NCBI GenBank assembly: GCA_021397835.1
Contig: JAJFZO010000034.1
Location: forward strand, 9,687,501-9,751,500
Reading direction: 5' to 3'
Length of the DNA: 64,000 nt
DNA from: Moringa oleifera
Lineage: Eukaryota; Streptophyta; Magnoliopsida; Brassicales; Moringaceae
Shown here: positions 24,901 to 37,600 of the stretch, piece after piece
Layout of the letters: every line of letters starts with the position of its first letter
How positions within the stretch are numbered: position 1 is the first letter of the stretch
The notes under the pieces: generated by a model
What the model saw: only the letters and a program-made list of their open reading frames with translations
Told to the model about the DNA's origin: nothing
Databases searched by the model: none
Position numbers and translations under genes: made by a program

Positions 24901-27900
24901 CTTATGGAAGGGATGAGCATTTAGTGGATGTTCATGGAAGTGTATGGGTCTTGTGAGGGTAGAAGAATACTTTTTTTACAAAGGAGGGAGAGGGGTGTGT
25001 CTTGGGTTTTTGGGGGGTTTTAATGAGATTTTGTACTCTCACAAGAAGTAGAGGAGATAGCGGGGGAAGTAGTATGGGGAGTTTAGGGAGGTAGTTGGGG
25101 AGTTTGGAGGTATAAAGTCTACCTTTGGTAAACGGTTCTACATGTCGTCTAAGGGTTGAATCAGTCATGTGCAAAATCAATAAATTCTTGATCTCCAATA
25201 GTTGGGAGGAGAAGTTCTCGAGATTGCAGTTGAAAATTCTTCCAATCTAACCTTGGTCACAATTTTATTGTGTTGGAAATTGATGGAATGCAATGGGGTC
25301 TGTGTTCGTTCAGGTTCGAAAATGTGGTTGGACAGGAGGAGCTGTATGGGCTAGTGAAGGAATGGTGGGGGATGGAGGGGATTGATGAAAATGCAAGTTA
25401 TGTGGTAGTTAAGAAATTAAAACAAGTGAAATGAGAAATAAAGAAATGGAGTAAAGAGATGGTGGGGATTGTAAGTAGCGAAAAAGAAGAGCTTTGGGGG
25501 TTGTTGAAAGAGGTGAATCAATGCCTTTTGGAGTGAGGGAGATGGACAAATACAAATTAAAAGGGAAGAAATATGTAGTGAGCTGTCATAATTAATTAAA
25601 ATGGAGGTAATTTTGCGGCACCAAAAATCTAGACCTTTGTGCCTCAAAGAGGGAAATAGGGATACTAGATTCTTCGATAGAATTGCTAATGCACATCAAA
25701 GATGCACTTATATTAGCAAACTGCAGTTTGGAGAAGAATGGGTGGAAGAGAGCAATATGCTGAGAAAGGAGATTGAAGGGTTTTATGAAAAAAAAATTAT
25801 AAGGAAGACATGGAGTGAAGACGTAGGTTGGATGAAATAGAGTTTAAGGTGATTGGAAGGGACTTAAAGATGAGGATTGAGGAACTGTTTGGGGAAGAAG
25901 AGATAAGAGCAACACTTGAGACATGTGAGAGTGATAAAGCACCTGGCTGGATAGATTCATAATGAAGTTTCTAAGAAAGCATTGGGGAAGTGGTTTGTGG
26001 TGACATTATGAAGCTATTTGAAGAATTTCATAAAAAACAAGGCAGTTTGTTAAGGCTCTAAATGCAACCTTTTTGGTGCTTTGGTGCTTCTTACCTAAGA
26101 AAGTGGGTGCCTTAGACATTAAAGACTTCAGGCCAATTAGCTTGGTTGGTTGCATTTACAAGTTGTTGACTAAAGTTCTTGTGAATGGATTTCGTGAAGT
26201 GGTTAATACGGTTATCAATGAAAATCGATGTACCTTTGTTGGAGGGAGGTAGATTTTGGATGCGGTGTTGATTGTAAATGAAATGGTGGACTTCGATCAA
26301 AAAATGAGGCGTAAAGGAGTGATATGTAAATTGGATATGGAAAAGGCTTATGATCATGTTTCATGGGGGATTTCTATTATATATGTTGGTTGTGGAGAGA
26401 AATGGTGTAGTTGGATCTATAAGTGTATTGCTTCGGCATCATTTGCGGTATTGGTTAAAAGGAATCCAAAAAGCTTTTTTAGTTCTTCTAGAGGACTAAG
26501 ATAGAGAGATATGCTATCTCCTCTTTTATTTATTCTAGTTATGGAAGCCCAAAATGATTACAGAGGCAGGAAGGAGTGGATTGCTGGAGGGGTTTATAAT
26601 GGGGAACCAAAGGAGGGAGGTATGGGTGACTCATTTCATGTTTGCTGATGACACTATAGTGTTTTGTGAAGCAGAGAAGAATCAACTAATAAACCTAAGA
26701 GGCTTTGAGGCTGTTTTAGGTTTGAAGGTAATTCTAGCTAAGAGTGAAATTATTCCGATTGGGGAAGGGGGTTGGAAGGAGAATATCTAACCTGAGATGC
26801 AAGTTGGGCAGGCTGCCTTTTTAGTATCTAGGGCTGCCTGTTGGTGCTAAAAATAGTGAGGTGAGTGTGTGGAATGGATTTTTGAACATATGGAGAGAAA
26901 ACTTGCTGGCTGAAAGAGGCAATACTTACGCAGGTGGGCTACTAACCTTAATAAAGAGCACCCTCTCTAATCTACCAGCTTAGTGCATGCTGTTTCCCAT
27001 TCCTAGGCAGGTGGCTAATAGATTGGAGAGGCTGCAAAGAAGGTTTTTGTGGGGCAGCCTCGGGGAGGATAGAAAATTTCACTTGGGGAGAGGCCACAAA
27101 TGGTGTGATGAGCCGCCTCTTTGTGAGTTGTATCCAACAATCTTCACAATGGCCAGGGATAACGGAGCAGGGGTTAGTGATTATATCAGTGCAGAGGGAA
27201 GGGAGATTAACTGGAATGTGATTCTGAGGAGAGGTGTTCAAGATTGGGAAATGGACCAGCTGATGTCTTTTTACTGCAAAATACAAGAGGCCAAGGTAGA
27301 ACTGCATCTACAAGACTGCACACCGATGAAGGTTGGAAATAAGGCAACAGACCATTTCACTGTTAGGGGCTGCTACAGGCTGTGATTCAAGCAGATGGAG
27401 ATAACAATTATGCATGAAAATCCATTCGGAAGGCAGGTATCCCGCCGAAGGATGCATTCTTTGTATGGGAGGTACTGCATGGGAAGATCCTTACACTTGC
27501 TAACCGTAGAGAGAGAGGTTTCACTCTAGCCAATTGATGTAACCTGTGTAAGGAAAAAGAAAGATCTGCATCCCATTTTATTGTTGAGCTGTGCATCGAC
27601 TAAACAGCTGTGGGAGACAGTTTTAAAGCCTTGGAAGTGGCCTGTGTAGCTATGGGATCAGTAGGAGGGGAATTGTTGGCTTGGACAGGTCTGCACAGAG
27701 ACCGGGAGAGAAGGAAGACTATCAGGAAATTACCTTTTTTTTTTTTTGTTTTTAGTTAGTTTGGAGGGAGAGAAACAACAGAGCATTTAATGGGAGAGGG
27801 ATGCCATTGGGGGCTTTTCAGGACCAGTGGTTGCATTTGCTAAAATTGTGGGAGTCGGGTAATCATTTTGTAAATGAGTTGGAACTTTTTGATTTTGTAG

Positions 27901-28617
27901 AATTCCTAACCTCAAATATTAGCTAACTGTATTTGTAAAAGGGTAACCCCTTGGTGCCCTGTAAATAATAATACAAACTATTGTTTCTGCTCAAAAAAAA
28001 AAGAAGAAATGTTGGACCCTCTATGTGGTAGGTGTGCACGTGCGTTCCTTATGTTCATTAATGTAGAGTATGAACTTTTATTATTCCATCTATATTCTGA
28101 GTTTTTATGATTCTGCAAGTAATGTTTCTTGCAGGTTGTGATTGCAGATGAGTCGCACTTCCTGAAGAATGCTCAAGCAAAGAGGACAAATGCTTCACTT
28201 CCTGTGATAAAGGTTTCTTTCCCTTGATTAATTGATCAATAAAGTCCTTGTCTGCCCTGTATTCTTAAGCTATGTGCATGTATCAGTATATTTGTAAATT
28301 CAGAGTTTGATGGAAGATATGATTCCCGAGCTTCTGTATTTGTAAAAAGCTGTGCGACTTTTAGTCAGTGTGGATGTTAGTGTGCTAAATGCTCAGATAG
28401 GCTGCTATAATGAACATGGTGGATCAAAAGAAACTTAATTACTTATTCATTATGGAGAAATTGAATCAGGTCATGCTATGAAATGACGTTGAATATGGAT
28501 AAACAGCAAGGCATGAGGAAATAAGAAAAGGAAAACAATTATTGCTAGTGCACTCTCAATCTATTTGGCTCTTTTTGGGTCAACAATGTGACAGTTGCAA
28601 AGGGACTAGGCCAGTTG

Positions 28618-28666
<49 letters not shown>

Positions 28667-31600
28667 TACATGTTGTTCCCTATTTCAGAAAGCTCGATAT
28701 GCAATTTTGCTTAGTGGGACTCCTGCTTTATCCCGACCAATTGAGCTTTTCAAGCAGGTAATATCCTGGAGCTAGTTTTGAAGGTTATAATTTCCAGAAC
28801 TGATAGTATATGAAAGTGACATTATAAAATATTCTTGGAAATTCTTGGCAGCTGGAAGCATTGTATCCAGGTGTATATAGCAACGTGCATGAATATGGTA
28901 ATCGGTACTGCAAAGGCGTAAGTCAACCTGTACATTGAAAAATATGCTCTGCTTTTCATCCATTTCAGCTTTCATTTAGATATCAGGTGATGTTTCTTTT
29001 TATATCAATATTCCAGGGAATTTTTGGAATTTATCAAGGTGCTAGTAACCATGAAGAATTGCACAATTTGATTAAGGCAACAGTCATGATCCGCAGACTC
29101 AAGAAGGATGTTCTCTCCGAGCTTCCTGTGAAGCGTAGGCAACAGGTAGATATTAGTAATCTTTTGTTTCTTGCCTTTCCAAATAACAAGTTTTTAGTTT
29201 TCTCTGGTTGAATTGTTCCAAGAAGAAAATTGTGGCGATGGTTCCGGTACTAATTTTTTGGAAGGTGGGGGTTTAGGACAGGTGAACCTTTGGGGGACTG
29301 GAAAGTTTTTTGTAAATGAGGAGCGTGTAGAATTTGTGGAAATTCTAACCTCTGAAGATCTGACCACTCATGCATATGGGGTACCCTTTGGTGTTACTTA
29401 CGTTTATATATATAATGCATATATATCTTTCTTTCTGATAAAACTGGAAAACATGAAAGAATTAACTTACTCTGTCCATTTGTGTAACTAGTAACACTAT
29501 GAGTTAGTGTGGAAGGAACAATAATGTTAAAAGTTTTGTCAGAGCCATTTTTAGGTCTTTGACATGCAAAAAAATTAGTTAAGAAATCAAAATCGGGAAC
29601 AAGTTATGCAGGTTGGCTTACTAGGATTTTTATCCTGCAGCTTGGTGCACTGCATTAGAAACTATCTCACGAAATGTCCTTCTATCTTAATTCTTGTGTA
29701 GCTGAGAACAAATATGTCAATTTCATGGTCACCTATATGATGGATATAGTTGAAGGAGATTAACTTAATCCAAAGGAGGACGAAAGAGCTTTGATCATTC
29801 TTGTCTAAGATACCTCAACCTTATTTTACTATTTCCCTCCACCAAAGAAAAAGGAAGAAAGGAGATGTCCCCTTTCTACATCCTAGTCATACGTATGCAT
29901 GTCTATTTTTCTTTTGGATCAGAAACAATGTAATATAACACTTATATATATCAATTATAAGGCACCAAGGGGATGCCTCCCATGTACATCTATTTAATGA
30001 GTCACCACTTTAATGTGTGTTTCCACTCCTTCAAAAACTTTTCTCTTCTCCCCTACAGTAGCCAGGAAACAAGAAATGGGATATGGTTGTCATACACATT
30101 AAGCTTTGGAATAGAGTTTAGTTTTATGGTTTTGTGTAACATATTTGTTATCAATTTTGATATGATTGTCAGGTCTTCCTGGATTTGACTGAAAGGGACA
30201 TGAAGCCAATCAATGCTTTATTTCGTGAGGTCAGTTAACTCATGGTTTTTATTCGAATTCTACATCAAACTTAATGAACTTTTGGATGTTGAACATAATG
30301 AATTGGTTGGCAACATGGAGCTGCAAATTTTAGGGTGGTTGTGTGATTATGATTGAAATTGAATGTCTTGAAAATGTTTAAGCATACTTTTTTCTATCAT
30401 GGCAACATTATGTTGATTGTAACTGATTGAATTTTGATGCTCAATTGTGAACTCTTTGTTGCAAATGAACTTTTCTTATTCATCGCGCAATTCGTTACTA
30501 AAAGGATGGTCCTTTCTTTAATTAACGATTGCAAACCTGTAAGATGCTGGACATCAAGAATATCTTAGAGGAATATAAGATGTTTAACTTCTTATTCGCG
30601 CTATAGCTTTGGCACAAGTTGAGTTCTGGATACAAGTTGTGAAGGACCTGTTAAGTGCCATTATTGCTGTTGAAAAGCTTGTAGATTACAAGTATACTGC
30701 CGTTTCTAATCCACAAGTTGGAACAAAGAAAAACAAGGGTGGAAAGAAGAATCAGAAGGTTTTGATCATAAGGATGACAAAAAATTCAAGGGTGACAAGA
30801 AAGGAATGAGAAGGGTGGTGATAAGAGGAAGATAACTTGAACAAGGGACCTTCTCGAATGAATCCCTTTTAACTGTTGAATGCAGTGACCATGGGTAGTT
30901 AGGTACATTGAAAAGGCTTGATGTACGTGATGGTGCAAGTCAATGGGAAAGCGGTGTAAGCTATGGTAGGCAAAGGCACTACCAACATATGGCTAGTTCA
31001 CTGAGTATTACTATTGTGAAAAATTCCACCAAACTAAAGGCACTGAATTTGACGGCAAAACCTATCATGGGCTCAAAACTGTGCACATTGAAAGTGGATA
31101 AATGGATGAGGCAATGCAACCTAATGGTGATGTCCCTTTATGATTTTGACTTTGGGGATCGAGTTTTGGCCTTAGCCAAGGTGTTGGTGATGTCACACCT
31201 ATGAAGGATGCTCATAAGCAATCAGTAAAGGAGAGTAAATGATTTGAATTGTAATATGCCAAGCAATTTCAAGAGTGAGATTAAGCAGGATGATCGAACA
31301 TATGTGGCATCTTTGATAGAAATCAAGCCTGACCAACAAAAATCGAAGTACTTGATGTGGTGGTTGAAGTTGAGTTCTAGGACACCATGCCCTTTGAGTT
31401 GCCATTGAGGAGGGCAATTAATCATGAGATTGGGTTGCAATCAAGAGCAAGGCCAGTGAGCCAAGTGCTTTACAGAATGTCGTTGTTAGAGTTGGTTGAG
31501 TTGAGGAAGGAGCTCGATGATTTGTTGTAAGTTGGTCTAATTTAGTCTTCAAAAGCTCCCTACGATGCGTTGGATTTATTCCAGAAAAAACAGGATGGGT

Positions 31601-34600
31601 CTTTGAGGATGCGTGGACTATTGAGTGGTGAACAAAGTGGTAGTAAATAATAGGTACCTTGTCCCAAATGCTGTTGATTTGTTCGATCAATTGTCTGAAG
31701 CCTTTTGTTTCATAAAGTCGGACTTATGGTCTAGGTATTGGCAAGTGAGGATCAAGGCAGGGAATGAGCCAAAGATAACTTGTGTTACTAGGTACGGTCT
31801 TATAAATTTCTTACAGTGCCTTTCGACTTATCAAATACTGTTGCCATATTTTGTAGTCTAATGAATGACGTACTATGTGAGTTTTTGGATAAAATTGTTG
31901 TTGTGTACTTGGATGACATTATTGTACATAGTGAATTATTGATTGAGCATTTAACCCACTTAAGGCGGTTGTCTTGTCTAAGTTGAGGGAGTATAAGCTC
32001 TATGTAAAAAAAAAGAAGTATGGATTCTATCACGAAAAAGTGTAGTTTTAGGGACATTGGATCAATAAGGATCAAATTAGAATGGATGAATGGGAAGGTG
32101 TAGGCTATCGTGGACTAGCCTACACCAAGTAAGATTTTTGACTTTCAATCATTCCTTGGGTTGGTGAACTACAATAGGAAATTCATTAAAGGATTTTTAG
32201 AGAAAGTTAACCCTTTAACGAATTTGTTCACAAAGGAACAAACATGGTGTTGGACGGATGCCTCAGGATGTTTTGGGGAAGGTACAGATAACTGTCTTTG
32301 AAGCCTATTTTGGATTTAACAGATTTCAAAAAAGCTTTTGAGGCACTGATAGATGCTTCAGATAGTGCATTCGGAGGGCTCTTGGTGCAAGAGGGGCATC
32401 CCATTGCTTACGAGAGCCGAAAGTTAAAAGGATGTGGAGTAGAGGCATTCGGTCCATGAAAACAAGATAATAGCGATAGTGCATTGCTTAGGTATATGGA
32501 TCCAAGTAAAACTAACTCTTTAAGCAAGCATGCTAGCAGGAATTCTTTGTAGAATTTGATTTTGTTTGGTTGTATAAGGTTGGTAATCAAAACCAAGTTG
32601 TGAATGCGTTGAGTAAAAAAGAAGTGGAAGATTATGTTGAGGTGTTGCCTTTGCTACAAACAATGTTTAGTGACCGTGTAAAAGAGTAGTCTTAACTGGA
32701 TAAAAGCAATAATTCCCTGGCTAGAGTATGACCTACTTTATGCCAGGGGTAGTAAGTTATATGTGGCAAACAGTGGTGGCTGGAGATAGAAATTGCTTAA
32801 GGAGACTCATGACACTCAATGGGTTGATTACCCAAGGATAGAGAGAATGTTAGCTTTGTTGGAAAATTCATATTTTTGGCCTAAGATGGAGGTGGACGTG
32901 GAGTTCTATATGAAGGTTTATCTTGTGTGCCAACAAAACAAGCTTGAGAGGAAAAAGGATGCAAGATTACTGTAGTCCTTGCTTATCTCAAGGAAATCGT
33001 GGTAGTTCATTTTAATGGACTTTAGTATCGATTTTTTAGATGTGAAAGGTATGAAATCAATCTCAATTATTGTTGATCGTTTTTCTAAGTATGCTATCTT
33101 CATTGTTGCACCACAAGCTTGTTCAATGGACACAGTGTGGCTGAACTAATAATGAAAAATGTGGTGAAGTATTTCGACTTATTGGACGATATAGTCAATG
33201 ACAAGGACTCAAGGTTTACGGATCGATTTTGGACTATTCTTTAATATGATAGAGTCGAATTAAAATTCTCCATTGCTAATCATCCCCAAACAGAAAGTCA
33301 GATCAAGTGCATGAGTTAATTGTTGAAATAATATTTGAGGCATTATGTCACTACTAGCTAAAAAGAACATGTTGGAAGTTGTTGGATATTGCTCAATTCT
33401 ACTATAATGTCCATTGTTCCTTTATAATAGGGATGAGCCCAATGGAGGTAATTCTAAGAAGACAACCCTTAACCTCATATAAAATTATGAAGCAAAATCA
33501 CGAGGGTCCTATCTAGTTTTCTCGAGATGAGATAGAACTTGTGGAACAAGCTCGTGGTATTTTGGCTAAGTAGGTCAAAAGAATGAAGAAATGTGCTAGT
33601 AGGAAAAGAAAGGACCTAAAGTTCCTAGTGGTGGATAAGGTGTTGGTGAAATTAATCCCACTGATCTGAAAGAAAGTGATCGATGAAAGATATCACAAGG
33701 GGCTTGCACAAAAATATAATGGTCCGTTTGAAGTTATTGAAAAGGTGGACAATGTGACCTATAGATTGTAGTTGCCTTAGCGGTTCAAAGTGCATCTTAT
33801 GTTTCATGTGAGTTTATTGAAAAAATATCACAAGGATGTTGATGCAAGTCGAGTGAAAGCAAAAAGGGACTCCCTTGTCTTGGAAGTAAATTGATGAGGA
33901 GTTGGTTGAAATCCTTGATCACAGGATCATTGAGGCAAGTAGACAAAATAGGTGAACTGAGTTCTTAGTGTGATAGCAAGGTGATGATGTAGCTAATGCT
34001 GCTTGGGAGTTAGTTGTTTACCTTAAGGCAATTTAAAGATAAGGTCAAGACTTATTTTGAAACTGCTCCTATGAAGACGTCCAAATCTTTTGGTGGGGGT
34101 GGTTTGTGAGATCGTTGCATGTAGTTAGGCGTAGTGACTCGATGAAGGCATAGCATGAGCGTGCATCGGCGCCTCTAGCTCAAGTGATGCCACTGGTAGG
34201 CATCATAGGAGGGTGCTGTCACATGTTGAGCCTGAGACGGCGCTAGTGTTGTTCAAGGGAACGACTAACTCTACTATTGAGTGTTTGATAAGTGTTGTGG
34301 CTTCCAGTTGTAAAGATGACTTGTAGACCTAAGGTGTGGGCAAGACACTTGGGCGAGTGGGTAAGTAGAACAGTCAAGTATTAGATATTGGCGAGCATTG
34401 GTATCAAGTTGGATGCACGAGCGCATGAGGCACATGGTGTGCACATGAGATGGTTGGTTGGCCTAATTACAATAGACTAGTAGTTCGTAATGGTTGATAT
34501 TAGTTCACAGCAATTGGCTAACCGGTTGCAAGGAGATCAAGTCATATACCTTAGGTGATTGGGGTTGTCAACCGCATCTTTCTTCATATTAGATTATACA

Positions 34601-37600
34601 ATGAACAATCATCGAGTTATGAAGTCCTACGACATTTTGGTTATTCTTCGTTTTTAGTATCAATATAAAGGTTGGGATTGGTTTTCGTAAATCTTGTGTG
34701 TTCATTTACTATTTCGCATGTGTGCATTTGTGTTTCTTGTGGGCTATTTTTGTGTTTGTATAGTGATAAAAAATACTCGAATCGATTTAGCTGCTGTATT
34801 CACAATTTTTATCCTTGTTGTGATGGGAGAAAGTTTCAACCCTAGCTTTTCCATGATTCTCTTTGCCATAAAGTTGTTAATAGCACTCGTGTCCAAAAGA
34901 GCCATCACCTCATTCTTTTCAAATTCTTATTGGCACATTCATCTAGTCTGTGTTCGTAGTTTTGGTCATGATAGTGTTCATCAATTAGAGTGGATTCACC
35001 CTAATGGGTGCTTCCTTTGCATCCTCCTCTTCATTGTCTTCTTTCACAATCATTGTGCTCAATTTATCTCTCTTTGGGTACTCTCGCACTTTATCTGGAC
35101 TATTGCACGTAAATTGACCACTAAGATTAGTATTACTTTCCCCTTTGGTCCGTGAAAAAGAATTAATTTGAGATTTATCACAAAAAGTTTCCGTCTTCTT
35201 CTCGGTTTTGCCATTGGTACTATCCTTTTCAAAGTTTTTATTGTACTCAAAATCCATTAAGTTGTTCGCTGCTATAAACGCAGAGGCAAATCTTTCACAA
35301 TTTGCCTCCTTAGTTCCAATTATGCCCACGACTACAACCTAGAGACGAAATGAACAATTTGTTCTCCTCATAGATGTTTTTCATGTCCAATAATATTGAG
35401 CTAAACTCTTTTACATAATGCTACACAGAATACGTGTGCTTCAAACATTTTTAGTGGCTTATTTGCAACCCATGCTATGTTGCAAGGAAGGAATTGATCA
35501 TTCAATTTTTTTTTTCAGAATTTTTTATGTTTCACTTTTCGATTGTTTCGCATTTGCATCGTCCTTAATATGAGTTTGCCACCAAAATTTTGCATCTTCT
35601 TGCAAATACATGCTAGTGATGGTTATTCGATCCTTCGAGATGCGAGTCACCTTGAAGTTTTCAAGCTCTTTTGAGTTGCGATTGCCGTTGAATGATTTTG
35701 GCTCGAAGACCTTAACTTTTGAAGGGACACCTTTCCTTGTCTTGGAGGATTAATTATTGCTCTCTTTAACAATGAGATTTCATCTCCCAAGCTCTTCTCG
35801 CCTTCTTGGATGGAATTTATCAAGAAAACAAGATCTTGACAGATGTGAAGCGGACTTCTATGTCCTTTTGCAATTCAACCAAAGCAGTTTGGACCACTCT
35901 GAATTGCTCAGCTATAATGTCCGGTTTGAAAGCCAGATTGGTGGCATCGTCAATCTGTGAGGCGTCTATGAACCTCTAGATGGGACCACCTTTCTGTGGT
36001 TTCTTTCATAATGAATGTCACCAAATGCCAACATACCAAATTGTCATTCGGTTAACGTTCACAAGCCAAACTTCTTTGAGTTTTGGCATGAGTGACATTC
36101 AACTCATCAATCAATCCACACTCAAGCACACTACAATCGGGTATGAACACAACATAGCCAACACAAAACATAAACTTATGCGCGCAAGATAATGAAAGAG
36201 CATACACAAGATTTATAGAAACCAATCTCAATCTTTTTATTGATATTAAAAATAAATTATAACCAAAATGTGGCAGGACATCACAACCCGATGAATTTGC
36301 TTTGTGATGTCTTTTATCAGTCACTTTCTTCCAAATTTTACGAGGTTAGATTCAATAACATCTTATCCCCCACTTGGAACTCTAGGTTCTTTCTTTTCCC
36401 ATCAGCATACTTCATCCTTTTGGCCGCCTTTGCCAAACTATCACGAGCATGTTTCATAAGTTCTGTCTTGTCTTTAAGCAAAATTATAAGTTGCTGGATA
36501 GGGGTCCTTGTGATTTTTTTTTTCATAATGGGGTTAAGGGTTGTCTTCTTAGAACTATTTTTGCTAGGCTTATCCTCATTTCTGGTATCGATGAATATTG
36601 TAGCAGAATCAAGCAATATCCAGCAACTGCAATTAGTTTCTTTAGCTAGCAATGACATGGTGCCTCAAATTAGTTTTTTTAGCTAGCAATGACATGGTGT
36701 CTCAAATATTATTCCGACAATTGATTCATGCATTCGATCTGGTCATCTGTTTGGGGATGATTAACAGTACAAAATTTTAATTCCAACCCATCATATTAAA
36801 GAAAGTAGTCCGAAACCGACTCATAAATCTTGAGTCTTTGTCATTGATTATATCTTTTGGAAACTCAAAATATTTCACCATATTTTTCATTATTAGCTTA
36901 GCTGTTGTGTCCGTTGGACAAGCTTGTGGTTAGCTTAAGAAAAGGATCGATAGCAACTATGGTTGATTTCATACCTTTCACATCTAAAAAATCGATAATG
37001 AAGTCCATTGAAATGTACTGCCAGGTCTTCTCTAAGATAAGCTGGGGTTATAGTTATCTTGTTTCCTTTTTCTTCTCAATCTTATCTTGCTGGCACACAA
37101 GACAAGTCTTCTCATACGACTCCACTTCTTCCTTTGTCTTTGGCAAAAAATGTGACTTCCCAAGCAAAGCTAATATTCTCGTTATCTCTGGGTGATCAAC
37201 CTATTAAAGGGCATGAGTGTCCTTAAATAATTCTTGTTTCAAACCACCATCGTTTGGCACATATAGCCTATTATCTTTAGCATATAGAAAGTCATCCTCT
37301 AACCAGCAATTTCGAACTGAGCCCTCAACAACTTGTTGCTTAATCTTCAAATAATTGGTATCCAACTGAGACTATTAGTATTGCCTAGATAAATGGACCG
37401 AATGCCTCTACATTGCATTTTTAACTTTTTCTAAAAGAGACTTTTGTGTGGCACGTTCTCTACTCTAGATCAACTTTTTATTTTATTCATGGGCACACTT
37501 AATTATATTTTTCTGCTGCAATCAACCAAAATAAAGGGAAAAAAAAGAATTACTTAATTTAGCCCTTGCCATTCAATGATTTAGCACTACTGCACTTCAT

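Larger units (their letters stand above)
22931..28008 (+). mobile_element. L1-type non-LTR retrotransposon (LINE) in intron 11
   Basis: A sense-oriented insertion of about 5.1 kb is bounded by 21-bp target duplications and ends in an A-rich tail (27,993-28,008). It holds a decayed ORF1 region (from about 23,058), endonuclease, reverse transcriptase and a zinc-binding C-terminal segment, the order of plant L1 elements. Stops and shifts disable it. Retention of the ORF1 side means that 5' truncation was slight. Sense orientation in an intron could offer cryptic splice or polyadenylation signals, although the host exons remain intact. Confidence 0.92.
30541..34775 (+). mobile_element. 5'-truncated Ty3/gypsy chromovirus in intron 16
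   Basis: Gag C-terminal part, protease, RT, RNase H, integrase and a chromodomain-like tail follow one another on the plus strand, then a polypurine tract and an LTR. No 5' LTR or gag N-terminus is present; homology begins abruptly near 30,541 ([19 protein letters not shown]). Many stops and shifts make it dead. It is sense to the host gene. A related element in the opposite orientation abuts its 3' LTR at about 34,776. Confidence 0.88.
34776..37450 (-). mobile_element. Antisense Ty3/gypsy relic with integrase-LTR-gag order
   Basis: On the minus strand, high to low coordinates: integrase (37.4-36.27 kb), a piece of LTR (about 36.25-36.1 kb), gag (36.0-35.0 kb) and protease start (35.0-34.78 kb). 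It is related to the sense chromovirus beside it. Integrase ahead of an LTR ahead of gag is what two tandem copies sharing an LTR would leave after deletions. Confidence 0.75.

Noticed and set aside
26987..27385. 132-codon frame, longest within the LINE 3' half.
   Set aside because: A surviving piece of LINE ORF2 between RT and the zinc-binding region ([20 protein letters not shown]); not an independent gene.
28542..28775. 77-codon frame containing a SLSLSL run.
   Set aside because: It is the CT microsatellite read as codons plus the real exon 13 in frame; not a separate gene.
34694..35155. 153-codon plus-strand frame rich in Phe, Leu and Cys resembling a membrane protein.
   Set aside because: It is the antisense of gag/protease sequence on the minus strand; hydrophobicity is a by-product.
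36240..36686. 148-codon plus-strand frame.
   Set aside because: Antisense shadow of the minus-strand integrase remnant.
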